Position numbers and translations under genes: made by a program | Notes under the pieces: generated by a model | What the model saw: the letters and a program-made list of their open reading frames with translations, nothing else | Database searches by the model: none | Told to the model about the DNA's origin: nothing | Shown: piece after piece, positions 47,727-58,264 of the stretch | How positions within the stretch are numbered: position 1 is the first letter of the stretch | How the letters are laid out: each line of letters opens with the position of its first letter | NCBI RefSeq assembly: GCF_002210105.1 | Contig: NZ_AQQU01000001.1 | Location: 62,001-126,000 of the forward strand | Direction of reading: 5' to 3' | From: Oceanicola sp. 22II-s10i | GTDB taxonomy: Bacteria; Pseudomonadota; Alphaproteobacteria; Rhodobacterales; Rhodobacteraceae | Length of the DNA: 64,000 bases

Positions 47727-49100
47727 TCAAGCGCCGGTCTTGGGCCGGTCGCGCAGGCCCTTCACGTAGCGCCAGCCGATCCATGCGCCGATGGTGCCCG
47801 CAAGGATCGCCGCGCCCGCCTGCCCCATCAGCACCCCGTTCGCGCCATAGGCCGCGCCCAGCCCGAAGGCCAGCGGCCAGGTCAGCAGCCCGTCGCGGAT
47901 CCAGTTGGCGATGGTCGCGCTGATCGGCCGCCCGAGGTTGTTGAACGCGGCGTTCGCCACGTAGAGCGCACCGGTGAAGGCCAGCGCGGGCGCCATGTAG
48001 AAGGTGAAGAAGTGCATCACCTCGGCCCCTTCCGGCGACAGGCCGAACCCGCGCGCCAGCGGGCCGGACATCGACGCCAGCGCGATCCACGCCACCAGCG
48101 TGTAGCCGATGCAGTAGATCAGCGCGTCCTTGTAGGCCTGCGCCACCCGGTCCAACTGTCCCCCGCCGTAGTTCTGGCCGAGGATGCCGCCGATGGCCCC
48201 GGACAGCGCGAAAATGCCCCCGAACACCAGCACCGTCAGCCGCAGGACCACGCCGAGCGCCGCCGTCGCGCTGTCACCGAAATCGGCCATCGCGCGCATC
48301 AGGACCCAGTTGCCGAAGGGGGTCGAGCACTGGGTGAAGATCGCGGGGATCGCGATGACGACCCACAGGCGGAAGATCAGACGGAAGTCCTCCCACCTCG
48401 GGCGGGCGGCCATGCCGTGGTGAATGACGAGGAAGTAGAACCCCAGCACCGTCATCACCCCCCGCGTGATGATGACCGAGATCGCGGCCCCCTGCACGCC
48501 TAGGCCGAGGTAGAGGATGTTGAACGGATCGACCACCAGCGCCACCAGCGCCGCGGTGCCCGTGACCATCGTGGAACGTACCGCGTCACCGGTCGCGCGG
48601 ACCACGGCGGACATGGTCATCCCGGCCACCATCAGCGGCATCCCGAACAGCGAGACGGACAGGAAATCCGCCGCCAGTTCCCGCGCCTCTCCGTTCGCGC
48701 CGCTGATCGCCAGCAGGTCGTAGCGGGTGAACCACAGCAGCGTCGAGAAGGCGACCTGGGCCCCGACCCCCGACAGGATCCCCACCGTCGCGATGCGCCG
48801 GGCGCGGTCGATCTCCCCCGCCCCGAGCGCGCGGGCGTAGATCGCGATGGTCGCGATCATCATGCCGACGTTCATCGAAGCCGGGAAGAACTGGATCGCG
48901 AAGGCGAAGCCGATGGCCGAGACCCAGACCTCGTTGTTGTACTGGCTGACCCAGAACATCGCGAGGAAGTCGATCAGGAACAGGAACGACAGGCCAAGCG
49001 ATCCCGCGATCGACATGACCACGACGTGCCGCATCGTGGACCCGGTCAGGAACCGGGCCTTGGGGGGCGTCCGGGCGTCCTGATCACTCCGCAGCGACAC
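47727..49100 (-). CDS. MATE family multidrug/metabolite efflux transporter
   Basis: A 457-residue inner-membrane antiporter with 12 predicted helices in two related halves, typical of MATE proteins. Helices are visible near 25-50 (HVVVMSIAGSLGLSFLFLIDFL), 120-140, 165-185 and onward; GxLGQNYGGGQ near 310 and RATGDAVRSTM near 185 match the family. ATG 49100 overlaps the upstream MFS gene by 17 bases, so the two exporters are translated together. The exported compound is unknown. Confidence 0.93.
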   Translation of the reverse strand: MSLRSDQDARTPPKARFLTGSTMRHVVVMSIAGSLGLSFLFLIDFLAMFWVSQYNNEVWVSAIGFAFAIQFFPASMNVGMMIATIAIYARALGAGEIDRARRIATVGILSGVGAQVAFSTLLWFTRYDLLAISGANGEARELAADFLSVSLFGMPLMVAGMTMSAVVRATGDAVRSTMVTGTAALVALVVDPFNILYLGLGVQGAAISVIITRGVMTVLGFYFLVIHHGMAARPRWEDFRLIFRLWVVIAIPAIFTQCSTPFGNWVLMRAMADFGDSATAALGVVLRLTVLVFGGIFALSGAIGGILGQNYGGGQLDRVAQAYKDALIYCIGYTLVAWIALASMSGPLARGFGLSPEGAEVMHFFTFYMAPALAFTGALYVANAAFNNLGRPISATIANWIRDGLLTWPLAFGLGAAYGANGVLMGQAGAAILAGTIGAWIGWRYVKGLRDRPKTGA

Positions 49101-50319
49101 GGAAATTGAACCGCTGGATGCGGGTCTCGTTGCCGGGTTCGGGGTGGCGCGGGATCAGCGTGGCCAGCAGGAACGATCCGCTGGCCATGCAGGCGGCCAG
49201 CACGAAGACCGAGGCGGGCGAGGCCAGCCACAGATAGCCGAGGGCCGCAGGCAGGAAGACCGCCGCAATATGGTTGATCGTGAAGGCCACCGCCGCCGTC
49301 GGGGCGATGTCACCGGGATCCGCGATCTTCTGGAAGTAGGTCTTGAGCGCCAGCGCCATCGCGAACAGCAGGTTGTCTATGATATAGAGCACCGAGGCCA
49401 GCAGCACGCCCCAGCCGAACATGTAGATGCCGCCGTAGAGCGTGAAGACGGTCACCAGCCCCGCATATTCGAACAGCAGCGTCCGCTGTTCCCCGAACCG
49501 CCCGACAGCGCGGCCGATCAGGGGTGCGAAGACCATGTTGCAGACCAGCGTGATCAGGAACAGCGCCGTCACTTCGTGCACGTCGTAGCCGAACCGCTCG
49601 ACCATCATGAAGCCGGCGAAGACCACGAAGATCTGCCGCCGCGCGCCCGCCATGAACTGCAGCAGGTAGTAGAGCCAGTAGCGGCGGCGCAGGACGAATT
49701 TCTTGACCTGCGGATTGGGCGCCTCGAACTGCGGAAAGGCGAACATCGCGAAGAGGGCAACGCAGAACGTGAAGCCGCCCGCCAGCATGTAGACGATGTT
49801 GTAGGTCAGCCCCAGCGGTTCCCAGAGCAGCACGATCAGCCCGTAGGAGGCCAGCGTCGCCGCCGATCCGGTCGCCACGAAGAGGCCAAGCTTGCGCGGC
49901 GCCTCTTCCTTGGTCAGCCACTGGAGCTGAAGCGACTGGTTCACCGTCTCGTAGTAGTGGAAGCCGATCGAACTGAGCAGCGTGATCGTCAGGATGCCGC
50001 CCAGGGTCGGGAACCACGCCGTCACCGCCGTGGCGGCACCCAGCATCGCCAGCGACACGAGACCGAGCACCTGTTCACGCACGAAGATGATGATCGCGAT
50101 GACGCCGATGGCGAGGAAGCCGGGAATCTCGCGCACCGTGTGCAGCCAGCCGATGTCCGAACCGTTGAAGTTCGCCACGTCGATGACGAAGTTGTTCAGC
50201 AGCGCCGACCACGTCGCAAAGGCCACGGGCATGGCTGCGGCCATGAGGAACAGCAGCGCCTGCGGCCGCCGCCAGCGTGGCAGGGAGTGGGCGTCGGAAA
50301 GGCGAGTCGTGCGCGTCAT
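49084..50319 (-). CDS. Major facilitator superfamily transporter
   Basis: A 411-residue transporter of the MFS fold with about 12 helices. I use ATG 50319 and reject a start further upstream. Markers are RREIPGFLAIGVI near 68-80, GRAVGRFGEQRTLLFEY near 270-286 (loop 8/9 motif A-like repeat), and the final helices FVLAACMASGSFLLATLI. The 17-base overlap with the MATE gene indicates one transcript. Substrate unknown. Confidence 0.9.
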   Translation of the reverse strand: MTRTTRLSDAHSLPRWRRPQALLFLMAAAMPVAFATWSALLNNFVIDVANFNGSDIGWLHTVREIPGFLAIGVIAIIIFVREQVLGLVSLAMLGAATAVTAWFPTLGGILTITLLSSIGFHYYETVNQSLQLQWLTKEEAPRKLGLFVATGSAATLASYGLIVLLWEPLGLTYNIVYMLAGGFTFCVALFAMFAFPQFEAPNPQVKKFVLRRRYWLYYLLQFMAGARRQIFVVFAGFMMVERFGYDVHEVTALFLITLVCNMVFAPLIGRAVGRFGEQRTLLFEYAGLVTVFTLYGGIYMFGWGVLLASVLYIIDNLLFAMALALKTYFQKIADPGDIAPTAAVAFTINHIAAVFLPAALGYLWLASPASVFVLAACMASGSFLLATLIPRHPEPGNETRIQRFNFRVAAE

Positions 50320-50469
50320 GGGGATCCCCTTACGCCCTTCCCAAGGGGTTGGCGAGGTAACGCGTGACGATTTCATGTAAATGCAGCGCAGCCCCGGATG
50401 CGCGGGATTGCACAGTGCAGGGGCGCATTTGCCCTTGGCCTTTTCCCGCGCGGGCGGCAGAGGATCCGC

Positions 50470-51366
50470 ATGATCGCGCCCCGCCCCGCCCCCTCTCTGG
50501 CCATCCAGCTGATGCTTCTGGCGACCGCCTGCATCGCGATGACGACTTTGCTGGCCAAGGCCATCGGCGCGGGGCATCTCGGCCCGTCGCTGCATCCGCT
50601 TCAGGTGTCGAACGGGCGGTTCATATTCGCCTTCATCGCGATCTCCTCCATCGCCCTCGCGCGGCGTCTGCGGGTCCAGAGCCCGGCCTGGCGGGCACAT
50701 GCGCTCAGGACGTTCTTCGGCTGGGGCGGCGTCAGCCTGATGTTCGCGGCGGCGGCGTTCCTGCCGCTGTCGGACGCGACCGCGATCAGCTTCCTGAACC
50801 CGGTCTTCGCCATGGTCCTCGCGATCCCGATCCTCGGCGAGAAGGTCGGCCCGATCCGCTGGGGCGCGGCGGCCATCGCCCTGATCGGCGCGCTGGTCCT
50901 GCTGCGCCCGACGCCCGAGGCGTTCCGTCCGGCGGCCTTCCTCGCCCTTGGCGCCGCCCTGATGATGGGGGCCGAGGTGATCGCGGTGAAGTTCCTGTCG
51001 GGCCGGGAACGTCCCCTGCAGATCCTGCTGATCAACAACGGCCTCGGCGTGGTGATCTCGTCACTCGCCGTCCTGCCGTTCTGGCAGATGCCGACGCCCG
51101 CCCAGTGGGCCGCGCTTGCGGGGATCGGACTTGTGATGGCGACCGCACAATACTGCTACATCAACGCGGTCGCGCGGGCCGAGGCGAGCTTCGTCATCCC
51201 CTTCTCCTACGCCACGCTCCTGTTCGCGGCGCTTTACGACGCTCTGATCTTCGGCGTGCTGCCCGACGCGGTCTCGTGGACCGGCGCGGCGATCATCGTG
51301 GCGGGCGGCATCGCGCTGGCATGGCGCGAGGCGGTCCTGCGCAGGCGGGGTGTCCCGGTCGCCTGA
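50470..51366 (+). CDS. EamA/DMT family transporter
   Basis: A 298-residue drug/metabolite transporter with ten helices in two EamA repeats. The first repeat ends near GAAAIALIGALVLLRPTPEAF (about 135-155) and the second with WTGAAIIVAGGIALAWREAVL near 270-290. The duplicated PxxxxxxAxxFLxExx pattern appears as LNPVFAMVLAIPILGEKV near 108-125. ATG 50470 follows a GGCAGAGG sequence. Substrate unknown; relatives export amino acids or metabolites. Confidence 0.92.
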   Translation: MIAPRPAPSLAIQLMLLATACIAMTTLLAKAIGAGHLGPSLHPLQVSNGRFIFAFIAISSIALARRLRVQSPAWRAHALRTFFGWGGVSLMFAAAAFLPLSDATAISFLNPVFAMVLAIPILGEKVGPIRWGAAAIALIGALVLLRPTPEAFRPAAFLALGAALMMGAEVIAVKFLSGRERPLQILLINNGLGVVISSLAVLPFWQMPTPAQWAALAGIGLVMATAQYCYINAVARAEASFVIPFSYATLLFAALYDALIFGVLPDAVSWTGAAIIVAGGIALAWREAVLRRRGVPVA

Positions 51367-51419
51367 TCGGCAAGCGGTAGCCGGGGCCGAATCATTCGCT
51401 TGTCTCTGCCGCTCGTATG

Positions 51420-51440
51420 CCTAGAATGGGGCGCTCTAGG
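51420..51440. promoter_or_regulatory. Inverted repeat in the gcrA upstream region
   Basis: Arms CCTAGA (51420-51425) and TCTAGG (51435-51440) are perfect complements around a nine-base spacer, 59 bases before ATG 51499. CTAG tetranucleotides are rare in such GC-rich genomes, which makes two in 21 bases noteworthy. A single GANTC (51388-51392) lies 28 bases upstream, a site for CcrM methylation that GcrA-dependent promoters use in Caulobacter. Confidence 0.4.
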
Positions 51441-51498
51441 AATTCCGGGGCGGGCCAGACGGTGCCGCCCCTCTGCCATAAGCCATCAGGAAGATCTC

Positions 51499-52089
51499 AT
51501 GTCTTGGACCGATGAACGCGTCGAACTGCTCAAGAAGATGTGGAGCGAGGGCCAGTCGGCCTCCCAGATCGCGAAAGAGCTTGGCGGCGTGACCCGGAAC
51601 GCGGTGATCGGCAAGGTGCATCGTCTGGGCCTGTCGAACCGCTCCGGCGGGGCCGCCACGACGACCGCGCCCGAGAAGAAGGTCGAGGAAAAGCCCAAGG
51701 CCCCGGCCAATGCCGCCGCACGCCCCGCGCCGAAACCCGCCGCAGCCGCGCCCCGTCCGGCGGAAGAGCCGGAAGAGGAAACCGCCGCCGCCGCGCCCAG
51801 CCCGGCGCGCAAGGCGATCATCCCCGCGGGTCAGCCCCTGCCGCCGCAGCCGTCCGCGAACGAGATCAGCCCCGAGGCGCTGGCCAAGGTCAGCGAGATC
51901 GAGAAGAAGGCCAAGAAGCTGACGCTGATGGAACTGACCGAGCGGACCTGCAAATGGCCGGTCGGCGATCCGGCCACGCCGGACTTCTGGTTCTGCGGCC
52001 TGCCCGTCCAGGCGGGCAAGCCCTATTGCGAGGCCCATGTCGGCGTCGCGTTCCAGCCGATGTCCTCGCGCCGTGACCGGCGGCGCTGA
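51499..52089 (+). CDS. gcrA: GcrA cell-cycle regulator
   Basis: Methylation-sensing transcription factor that works with RNA polymerase and CcrM in alphaproteobacterial cell-cycle control. The 196 residues have the N-terminal helix-turn-helix MSWTDERVELLKKMW...SQIAKELGGVTRNAVIGKVHRLGLSNR, a Pro/Ala/Lys-rich linker of about residues 58-130, and the C-terminal domain TCKWPVGDPATPDFWFCGLP with WPxG-D-x-FWFCG near 157-171, then CEAHVGVAFQP. ATG 51499 has GGAAGA upstream. The next gene on the other strand ends 7 bases after it. Confidence 0.96.
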   Translation: MSWTDERVELLKKMWSEGQSASQIAKELGGVTRNAVIGKVHRLGLSNRSGGAATTTAPEKKVEEKPKAPANAAARPAPKPAAAAPRPAEEPEEETAAAAPSPARKAIIPAGQPLPPQPSANEISPEALAKVSEIEKKAKKLTLMELTERTCKWPVGDPATPDFWFCGLPVQAGKPYCEAHVGVAFQPMSSRRDRRR

Positions 52090-52095
52090 GGCGCA

Positions 52096-52353
52096 TTACA
52101 GGATCATCCGGATCGGCGGTGAGATCTTGTCGCGCGCTATGATTGCCTGACGGCGGTAGTGCTCGCGCGTCTCGCGCGGGATGCTCAGGTCATCCAGCCG
52201 GTCCGCCGTCATCTCGCGCAGTCGCCGCTCCTCGCGATACCGGCGGTCGGCATTGGCCAGCCGGTTCAGCAGCCGCAGCCAGAGCGGCGTCTTGCGGGTA
52301 TCCACGGCAGCGGTGGCCGGGGCGAAGCGGGTGATCTGGGATGTGTGGGTCAT
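52096..52353 (-). CDS. DUF1127-like small protein
   Basis: An 85-residue basic protein with an N-terminal disordered stretch, then WLRLLNRLANADRRYREERR and MTADRLDDLSIPRETREHYRRQ. The core LREMTADRLDDLSIPRE corresponds to the LSxLTDxxLxDIGI pattern of DUF1127 proteins. It converges on gcrA (6 bases between stops) and is divergent from the regulator at 52496. Function is not known; DUF1127 members are RNA-binding regulators in relatives. Confidence 0.82.
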   Translation of the reverse strand: MTHTSQITRFAPATAAVDTRKTPLWLRLLNRLANADRRYREERRLREMTADRLDDLSIPRETREHYRRQAIIARDKISPPIRMIL

Positions 52354-52495
52354 GTCCGTGTCCTCCGTGTTGGGTGACCCCAGATTGCGCCCCTGCCGTC
52401 AGGCCAGCGTAATTCCGGTGGTGAAAAGCCGCGCCCGGCGTGCAATATCTCCGTCAAATACGGTCCCGCGAACGTAAAAACGGAGCGCAGACGCA

Positions 52496-54118
52496 TTGAA
52501 GCCACCCGCGCTGAGACTCAGGCTGAACGGTATGCTGTCGGTGCGCGACGGCGAGGGTCGTGCGGTCGAGGGTCTTTCGCGCAGGGCGCAGGCGATGCTG
52601 GCCTACCTTTCGACCCAGCCGGACATGCAGGCGGAACGCGGGCTGCTGGCCGATCTGCTGTGGTCCGACCGGGCCGAGGCGCAGGCCCGCGCCTCGTTGC
52701 GGCAGGAGCTTTCGGTCATGCGCCGGATACTGCCGGAGGGCCTGATGACTGCCTCGCGGCAGAGCGTCTCGCTCGATCCCGCGCGCATCGTCGTTGAACC
52801 GGGACCGGGCACTCTGCTCGAAGGGTTCGACCTGCCGTCCGAGGCGTTCGAGGACTGGCTGCGCACGATGCGCAATGCCGATGTGCCACAGCCCGCCGCC
52901 GCGCCACCCGCCATCCCCGCCTCAAACACGCCCACGCTGGCCGTGATGCCCTTCGAGGAGCTCGGCGCGCCCGAGGCGGACATGTTCGCCGACGGCGTGG
53001 TCGAAGAAATCACCTCGGCCCTGTCCCGCAACCGCGACTTCGACACCATCGCCCGCCAGTCGGCGTTCGCCCTGCGCGGCCTTGCCCTGCCGGTCCCCGA
53101 GATCGCGGCGAAGCTCGGCGCAGACTACGTGGTCGAAGGCAGTGTCCGTAGGTCGGGCGACCGTGTGCGCATCTCGGTCCAGCTGATCCGAGGCGCGGAC
53201 GGCCACACCATATGGAGCGAGCGGCTGGACGACCGGCAGGACGACCTGTTCGACCTTCAGGACCGGGTCGCCGCGCTGGTGGCCGGGCAGGTCTCGCCGC
53301 ACCTGCGCTCGGCCGAGATCGCGCGGATCGGGCGTGTCCGGGCCGAGGATCGCACCGCCTACGAACTGACGCTCTCCGCCCTGCCGCTGTTCTGGGCCAG
53401 CCGCAAGGACAGCATCGAGGCCGCGATCCGCATCCTCGACCAAGCCATCGCACGGGAACCGACGCACGCCCCCGCACTGGCCTACAAGGCGTGGGCGGTC
53501 GCCCATATGCCCACCTACATGTGGTCCGACGATCCGCTTGGCGATCACGAACGCGCTCTGGAACTGGCCGAAACCGCCGCGCTGCATGCCGAGGACCATC
53601 CGCCGACGCTGGTCGCCATCGGGGCCACCTTCGCCTTCAGCTCGACCGACGCCGCGATCGGGAACCATTTCATCGACCGCGCGCTGGAAATCGACCCGAA
53701 CAATGCATGGGGCTGGCTGCGGCGTGGCTGGTCGCACGTGGCGGCGGGGCGCGGACCCGAAGTGCTGCCGCCGCTCGACCGGGCGGATCAACTCAGCCCG
53801 CTCGACCCGTTCCGCTTCAGTTCGCTCGTCGCGCGCGGGTCGGCCTATCGCATCATGGGCGACTACGACACCGCGCTGGCCTATCACCGTCAGGCGATGC
53901 GAGAGAACCCGCAGGCGCCGTGGATCAGGCGCACGATGCTGCTGACCCTGCTCGGCGCGGACCGGATGGATGAGGCGCGGGCCGAGGTGCAGCTCCTGTT
54001 GCAGAGCTACCCCGGCCTGACGCTGACGCGGTTCCAGCAGAGCTTTCCCCGCACCTTCTGGGAGGGGAACGAGCAGCACGCCGACCGGATCCGCATGATC
54101 GGACTGGCCGAGGATTGA
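52496..54118 (+). CDS. Winged-helix / TolB-like / TPR regulator of unknown signal
   Basis: A 540-residue protein often annotated as adenylate cyclase-like, but it has no cyclase domain. Residues 1-90 resemble an OmpR/SARP-type winged helix (LRLNGMLSVRDGEGRAV, LRRAQAMLAYLSTQP, QARASLRQELSVMRRIL). About 145-275 is the TolB-N-like domain (LAVMPFEELGAPEADMFADGVVEEITSALSR; YVVEGSVRRSGDRVRISVQLI). From about 300 on are tetratricopeptide repeats (ALEIDPNNAWGWLRRGW). It starts at TTG 52496, the only plausible start, with CGGAGCG upstream. Probably a sensor-coupled transcription factor. Confidence 0.85.
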   Translation: MKPPALRLRLNGMLSVRDGEGRAVEGLSRRAQAMLAYLSTQPDMQAERGLLADLLWSDRAEAQARASLRQELSVMRRILPEGLMTASRQSVSLDPARIVVEPGPGTLLEGFDLPSEAFEDWLRTMRNADVPQPAAAPPAIPASNTPTLAVMPFEELGAPEADMFADGVVEEITSALSRNRDFDTIARQSAFALRGLALPVPEIAAKLGADYVVEGSVRRSGDRVRISVQLIRGADGHTIWSERLDDRQDDLFDLQDRVAALVAGQVSPHLRSAEIARIGRVRAEDRTAYELTLSALPLFWASRKDSIEAAIRILDQAIAREPTHAPALAYKAWAVAHMPTYMWSDDPLGDHERALELAETAALHAEDHPPTLVAIGATFAFSSTDAAIGNHFIDRALEIDPNNAWGWLRRGWSHVAAGRGPEVLPPLDRADQLSPLDPFRFSSLVARGSAYRIMGDYDTALAYHRQAMRENPQAPWIRRTMLLTLLGADRMDEARAEVQLLLQSYPGLTLTRFQQSFPRTFWEGNEQHADRIRMIGLAED

Positions 54119-54121
54119 TCC

Positions 54122-56077
54122 TCAGTTTCCGCCCAGCAGTTTGCCCAGCCCCTTCAGCGCCTCCTGCTCCAGCTTGCGCCGGATCGCGTCCTCGGTGCTT
54201 TCGCCCTCCTGCTTGGTCACCCCCAGCGTCTCGGTCACTTTCTTCTCGACCTCCTGCCGCGCCTTGGCCTCCAGCGCCTTCTTCTCCTCGTCGAGGTTCA
54301 GCTGGATCGCCTTTTCGAGGTCCGGCAGGATGCGCGGCGCGGCCCACGGGCCCTTGATGCGGATCGGGATCGCCACGCCCCGCCCGTCGCGGGCCTTGAG
54401 CGAGATCGGCGTGAACAGGTAGTCGATGTCGCGCGCACCGATGCCGACGCGGCCCTCGCCCCTGGCCTGGATCGAGGCGAGCTTCATGTCCAGATCACGG
54501 TTCACGAGGTTTCCGCCCTCGATGGTCCAGGATGCGGTGAGGCTGTCGAAGATCGTCGTCCCCCCCGCGCCCTGCCCCGTGCGGAACAGCTGATCGAGGT
54601 CGATCCCGAGGATGCGGCCCTGCCCGGTCTTCAGGTTGCCGCTGCCCGACAGGCTGTTCATCAGCGCGGCCATCGAATTGCCGGATGCGAGGAACTTCAG
54701 CTGTCCGTCCGCGCTGCCGGTCAGGCGGTCGACCCCGGCCATGTCGGTCAGCAGGCGCTGCAGGTCGACGCCCGCGACGTTCACCGTCCCGCCGGTGGAA
54801 AAGCCGCTGCGGTTGTTCAGCACGACCTCGCCGCCGATCTGGCCGCCGAAGATCGACAGGCTGCGGATCGCGGTCGCCGCGCGGGCATTGTCGATGGTGG
54901 TCAGCGTGCTGACGGACGTCGGCTTGAGCCCGCCAAGGTCGATGCTGTCCGCGGTCAGACCGATTTCGCCGTTGATCGCCGAAAGCGCCGACAGGTCGAT
55001 CGGATCGCGCGACCAGCCGTCCGAGGCGCCACCCGACCCGCCGCCACCACCGCCGGAGCCCCCGAGCGCCGTCAGGTCCAGCGCCCCGGCGGCGACGTTC
55101 GCCTTGACGTAGGGCTTGCCCGCCAGCGTCACGTTGGCGTTGAACGCCAGCGTGTTCATGTCCAGCGTCGCCTTGCCGTCCGAAAACGCGAGGCTGTCGC
55201 CCTTGTAGTTCAGATCGCCCGACACCTTCGCGCTGCGCCCCAGCCCGCGTGGCAGGTCCACCGGTCCGGCGCCGAGCGCGTTGGTGAACTTCGCCGTCTC
55301 GCCCAGATCGGCGCTGACCTTGCCCTGCGCCGCGCCCGCCGTGCTGACCTGCCCGTCGAACCGCGCCGTGCCGCCGGGGGCGGTCAGGTCGAAGGCCACG
55401 CCGGTCATCTTGCCGTCGAGCAGCGGGTCCATCGCGGCGAGGCTGCCCTTGACCCGCACCGGCTCGCCCGCCGGGCGGATGGTGACGTCGAAGGCCACCG
55501 GCCCCGACCGTTCCGGCCAGTCGAGCGCGATGTCCACGTCCTGAAAGCTCTGCCGCGTGCCCGCCCCGGCGTCGATGATCGTCAGCCGGGCGTTCTGGAT
55601 GCGGGCCTTGTCCAGCCGCACGTCACGGGCGGACATGCCGCCCGACTGCGCCGCCGTGTCGCTGCCGCCCGTGCCCGCGGACGTCCCGCCGCCGGAACCG
55701 AAATCCCAGTTCGCGCGCCCGTCCCTGGCCTTTTCCAGCAGGATCTCGGGCCGGATCGCCTCAAGTTCCGTGATCCGGACCGCACCGCCCCAGAGCGCCG
55801 CCGTCTCGACCCCGATCTTCAGCCCGGCGGCCCTGAACATTGGCCCCTTGTCGGACCAGTCGGCATTCGCGACCTCGACCGCGCCGGTCGTCACGCCCAG
55901 AACGGGCCAGTAGGTCACCTTGGTCTCGCCCGAGAAGGTCACCGCCCGCCCGGTCTGTGCGCGGATCTGGTCCGCGGCGATCCGCGCGATGCGGTCGCCG
56001 GGCAGAAAGAACACCGCCCCGGCCATGATGACAACGACCGCCACGACGGCGATCACGATCCAACGGATCAGGCGCAT
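54122..56077 (-). CDS. AsmA family envelope protein
   Basis: A 651-residue inner-membrane-anchored protein of the AsmA/YhdP class, bridge-like proteins thought to affect lipid transfer and outer-membrane biogenesis. One N-terminal helix near residues 6-26 ([20 protein letters not shown]) is followed by a long periplasmic beta-rich region. A low-complexity glycine-rich loop occurs near 347-360. A C-terminal AsmA-like core ([24 protein letters not shown] near 525-550) and a charged coiled-coil end ([11 protein letters not shown]) complete it. It is head-to-head with rimO, 103 bases apart. Confidence 0.92.
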   Translation of the reverse strand: MRLIRWIVIAVVAVVVIMAGAVFFLPGDRIARIAADQIRAQTGRAVTFSGETKVTYWPVLGVTTGAVEVANADWSDKGPMFRAAGLKIGVETAALWGGAVRITELEAIRPEILLEKARDGRANWDFGSGGGTSAGTGGSDTAAQSGGMSARDVRLDKARIQNARLTIIDAGAGTRQSFQDVDIALDWPERSGPVAFDVTIRPAGEPVRVKGSLAAMDPLLDGKMTGVAFDLTAPGGTARFDGQVSTAGAAQGKVSADLGETAKFTNALGAGPVDLPRGLGRSAKVSGDLNYKGDSLAFSDGKATLDMNTLAFNANVTLAGKPYVKANVAAGALDLTALGGSGGGGGGSGGASDGWSRDPIDLSALSAINGEIGLTADSIDLGGLKPTSVSTLTTIDNARAATAIRSLSIFGGQIGGEVVLNNRSGFSTGGTVNVAGVDLQRLLTDMAGVDRLTGSADGQLKFLASGNSMAALMNSLSGSGNLKTGQGRILGIDLDQLFRTGQGAGGTTIFDSLTASWTIEGGNLVNRDLDMKLASIQARGEGRVGIGARDIDYLFTPISLKARDGRGVAIPIRIKGPWAAPRILPDLEKAIQLNLDEEKKALEAKARQEVEKKVTETLGVTKQEGESTEDAIRRKLEQEALKGLGKLLGGN

Positions 56078-56145
56078 GTCGCACCCCCTTTTTGACTGCT
56101 CACCTCAATTCTACCTTACCAGAATCCCCGCACAAGCGCGCCCCG

Positions 56146-56174
56146 TTTCCGTGCCGCGCGACTCGCGCTATAGG
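56146..56174 (+). promoter_or_regulatory. Candidate promoter giving a leaderless rimO transcript
   Basis: TTTCCG (56146-56151) and TATAGG (56169-56174) are 17 bases apart. The distance from the -10 to ATG 56181 is only six bases, so transcription would start at or next to the start codon. There is no ribosome-binding site. The -35 matches the consensus only in part. Confidence 0.35.
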
Positions 56175-56180
56175 GCGCGT

Positions 56181-57545
<1,365 letters not shown>

Positions 57546-57563
57546 CACCCACCGGAAAAAATT

Positions 57564-57597
57564 GCGCCGGTGCAGGGCACCCCCCCTGCACCGGCGC
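57564..57597 (+). terminator. Rho-independent-type terminator after rimO
   Basis: A perfect 14-bp stem (arms GCGCCGGTGCAGGG and CCCTGCACCGGCGC) around a six-base loop lies 18 bases after the rimO stop. It is followed by TCTTGCTTCG, a weak T-rich tail. The stem is long enough to terminate plus-strand transcription. Confidence 0.85.
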
Positions 57598-57677
57598 TCT
57601 TGCTTCGACCCACGGACGTCCCTCTCGGCGCGGAGGCTCCCCAGTCCCGCACCACGCCCAAACCGGGTCCAGCAAAC

Positions 57678-57938
57678 TCAGCTGCGCATCATCGCCTCCA
57701 GCACGTCGCGGTTGCGACAGTAGTCGGGCGGGGCGGCAGCGGTGTGATGTTCGACCTGCCAGCCGGCGCAAGTTTCAGGGCGGGCGCAGTTGGCACAGCG
57801 CATCAGCGCGCCACGATAGGCCGCGACCCCGGCTTCGGAACCGTTGTCGGCGCGGACATCAACGCCCATGCGGTCGGCCATCCCGTTGAACAGGCGTCCC
57901 GCCCGGTCGAGGCGCTGGAAGTAGCTCAGGAATCCCAT
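57678..57938 (-). CDS. DUF6455 family four-cysteine protein (second copy)
   Basis: An 86-residue protein of the DUF6455 family. The core is MRCANCARPETCAGW near residues 46-60, a C-x2-C-x5-C array, with a fourth cysteine 16 residues later in PDYCRNRDVLEAM. The N-terminal half is helical (SYFQRLDRAGRLFNGMADRM). It starts at ATG 57938, 13 bases inside the upstream paralogue. The cysteine spacing suggests metal or Fe-S binding, but no binding has been shown. Both copies sit behind an FNR-type box. Confidence 0.85.
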   Translation of the reverse strand: MGFLSYFQRLDRAGRLFNGMADRMGVDVRADNGSEAGVAAYRGALMRCANCARPETCAGWQVEHHTAAAPPDYCRNRDVLEAMMRS

Positions 57939-58210
57939 TCGTCCTGCTCCGTGCTCAGGGTGGCAAACAACGCCTTGTTCTCGCAGCCCTGGGGCGCAGG
58001 GCGCGGACCGGCCGCGGCAAGTTCGCCCTCGGCCAGCCAGCGGCTGCAGTCCTCGGTGCACTGGCATCCCCGGCAGCGGGTGACGGTCGCGGCCCATTCC
58101 GCGTCGGCCAGCGCGCCGCGCTGGTGTGCGGCGTCGAGATCGACACCGGTCGCCCGCGCCATGCGCCGGACCAGTTGCAGATGTGTGCTGACGTCGCCAA
58201 GCGTGTTCAT
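57926..58210 (-). CDS. DUF6455 family four-cysteine protein (first copy)
   Basis: A 94-residue DUF6455 paralogue of the next gene. Core: TRCRGCQCTEDCSRWL near residues 44-59, C-x2-C-x5-C with one extra cysteine inside, and a fourth cysteine 20 residues later in PQGCENKALFAT. The N-terminal helix is QLVRRMARATGVDLDAAHQRG. ATG 58210 has GCAGGAGG upstream. It is the first gene after the FNR-type box, and a -10 candidate (TAGATC on the minus strand, 58242-58237) puts the box at about -41.5 from the predicted transcription start. Confidence 0.85.
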   Translation of the reverse strand: MNTLGDVSTHLQLVRRMARATGVDLDAAHQRGALADAEWAATVTRCRGCQCTEDCSRWLAEGELAAAGPRPAPQGCENKALFATLSTEQDEWDS

Positions 58211-58264
58211 CGCGCCCTCCTGCAGAGTTCGCCGATGATCTACGCCGCCCGAGTCGGGCGCGCC

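Noticed and set aside
52496-54118. Adenylate cyclase annotation
   Set aside because: No cyclase catalytic motif is present; only the DNA-binding, TolB-like and TPR parts that travel with this mislabel are seen.
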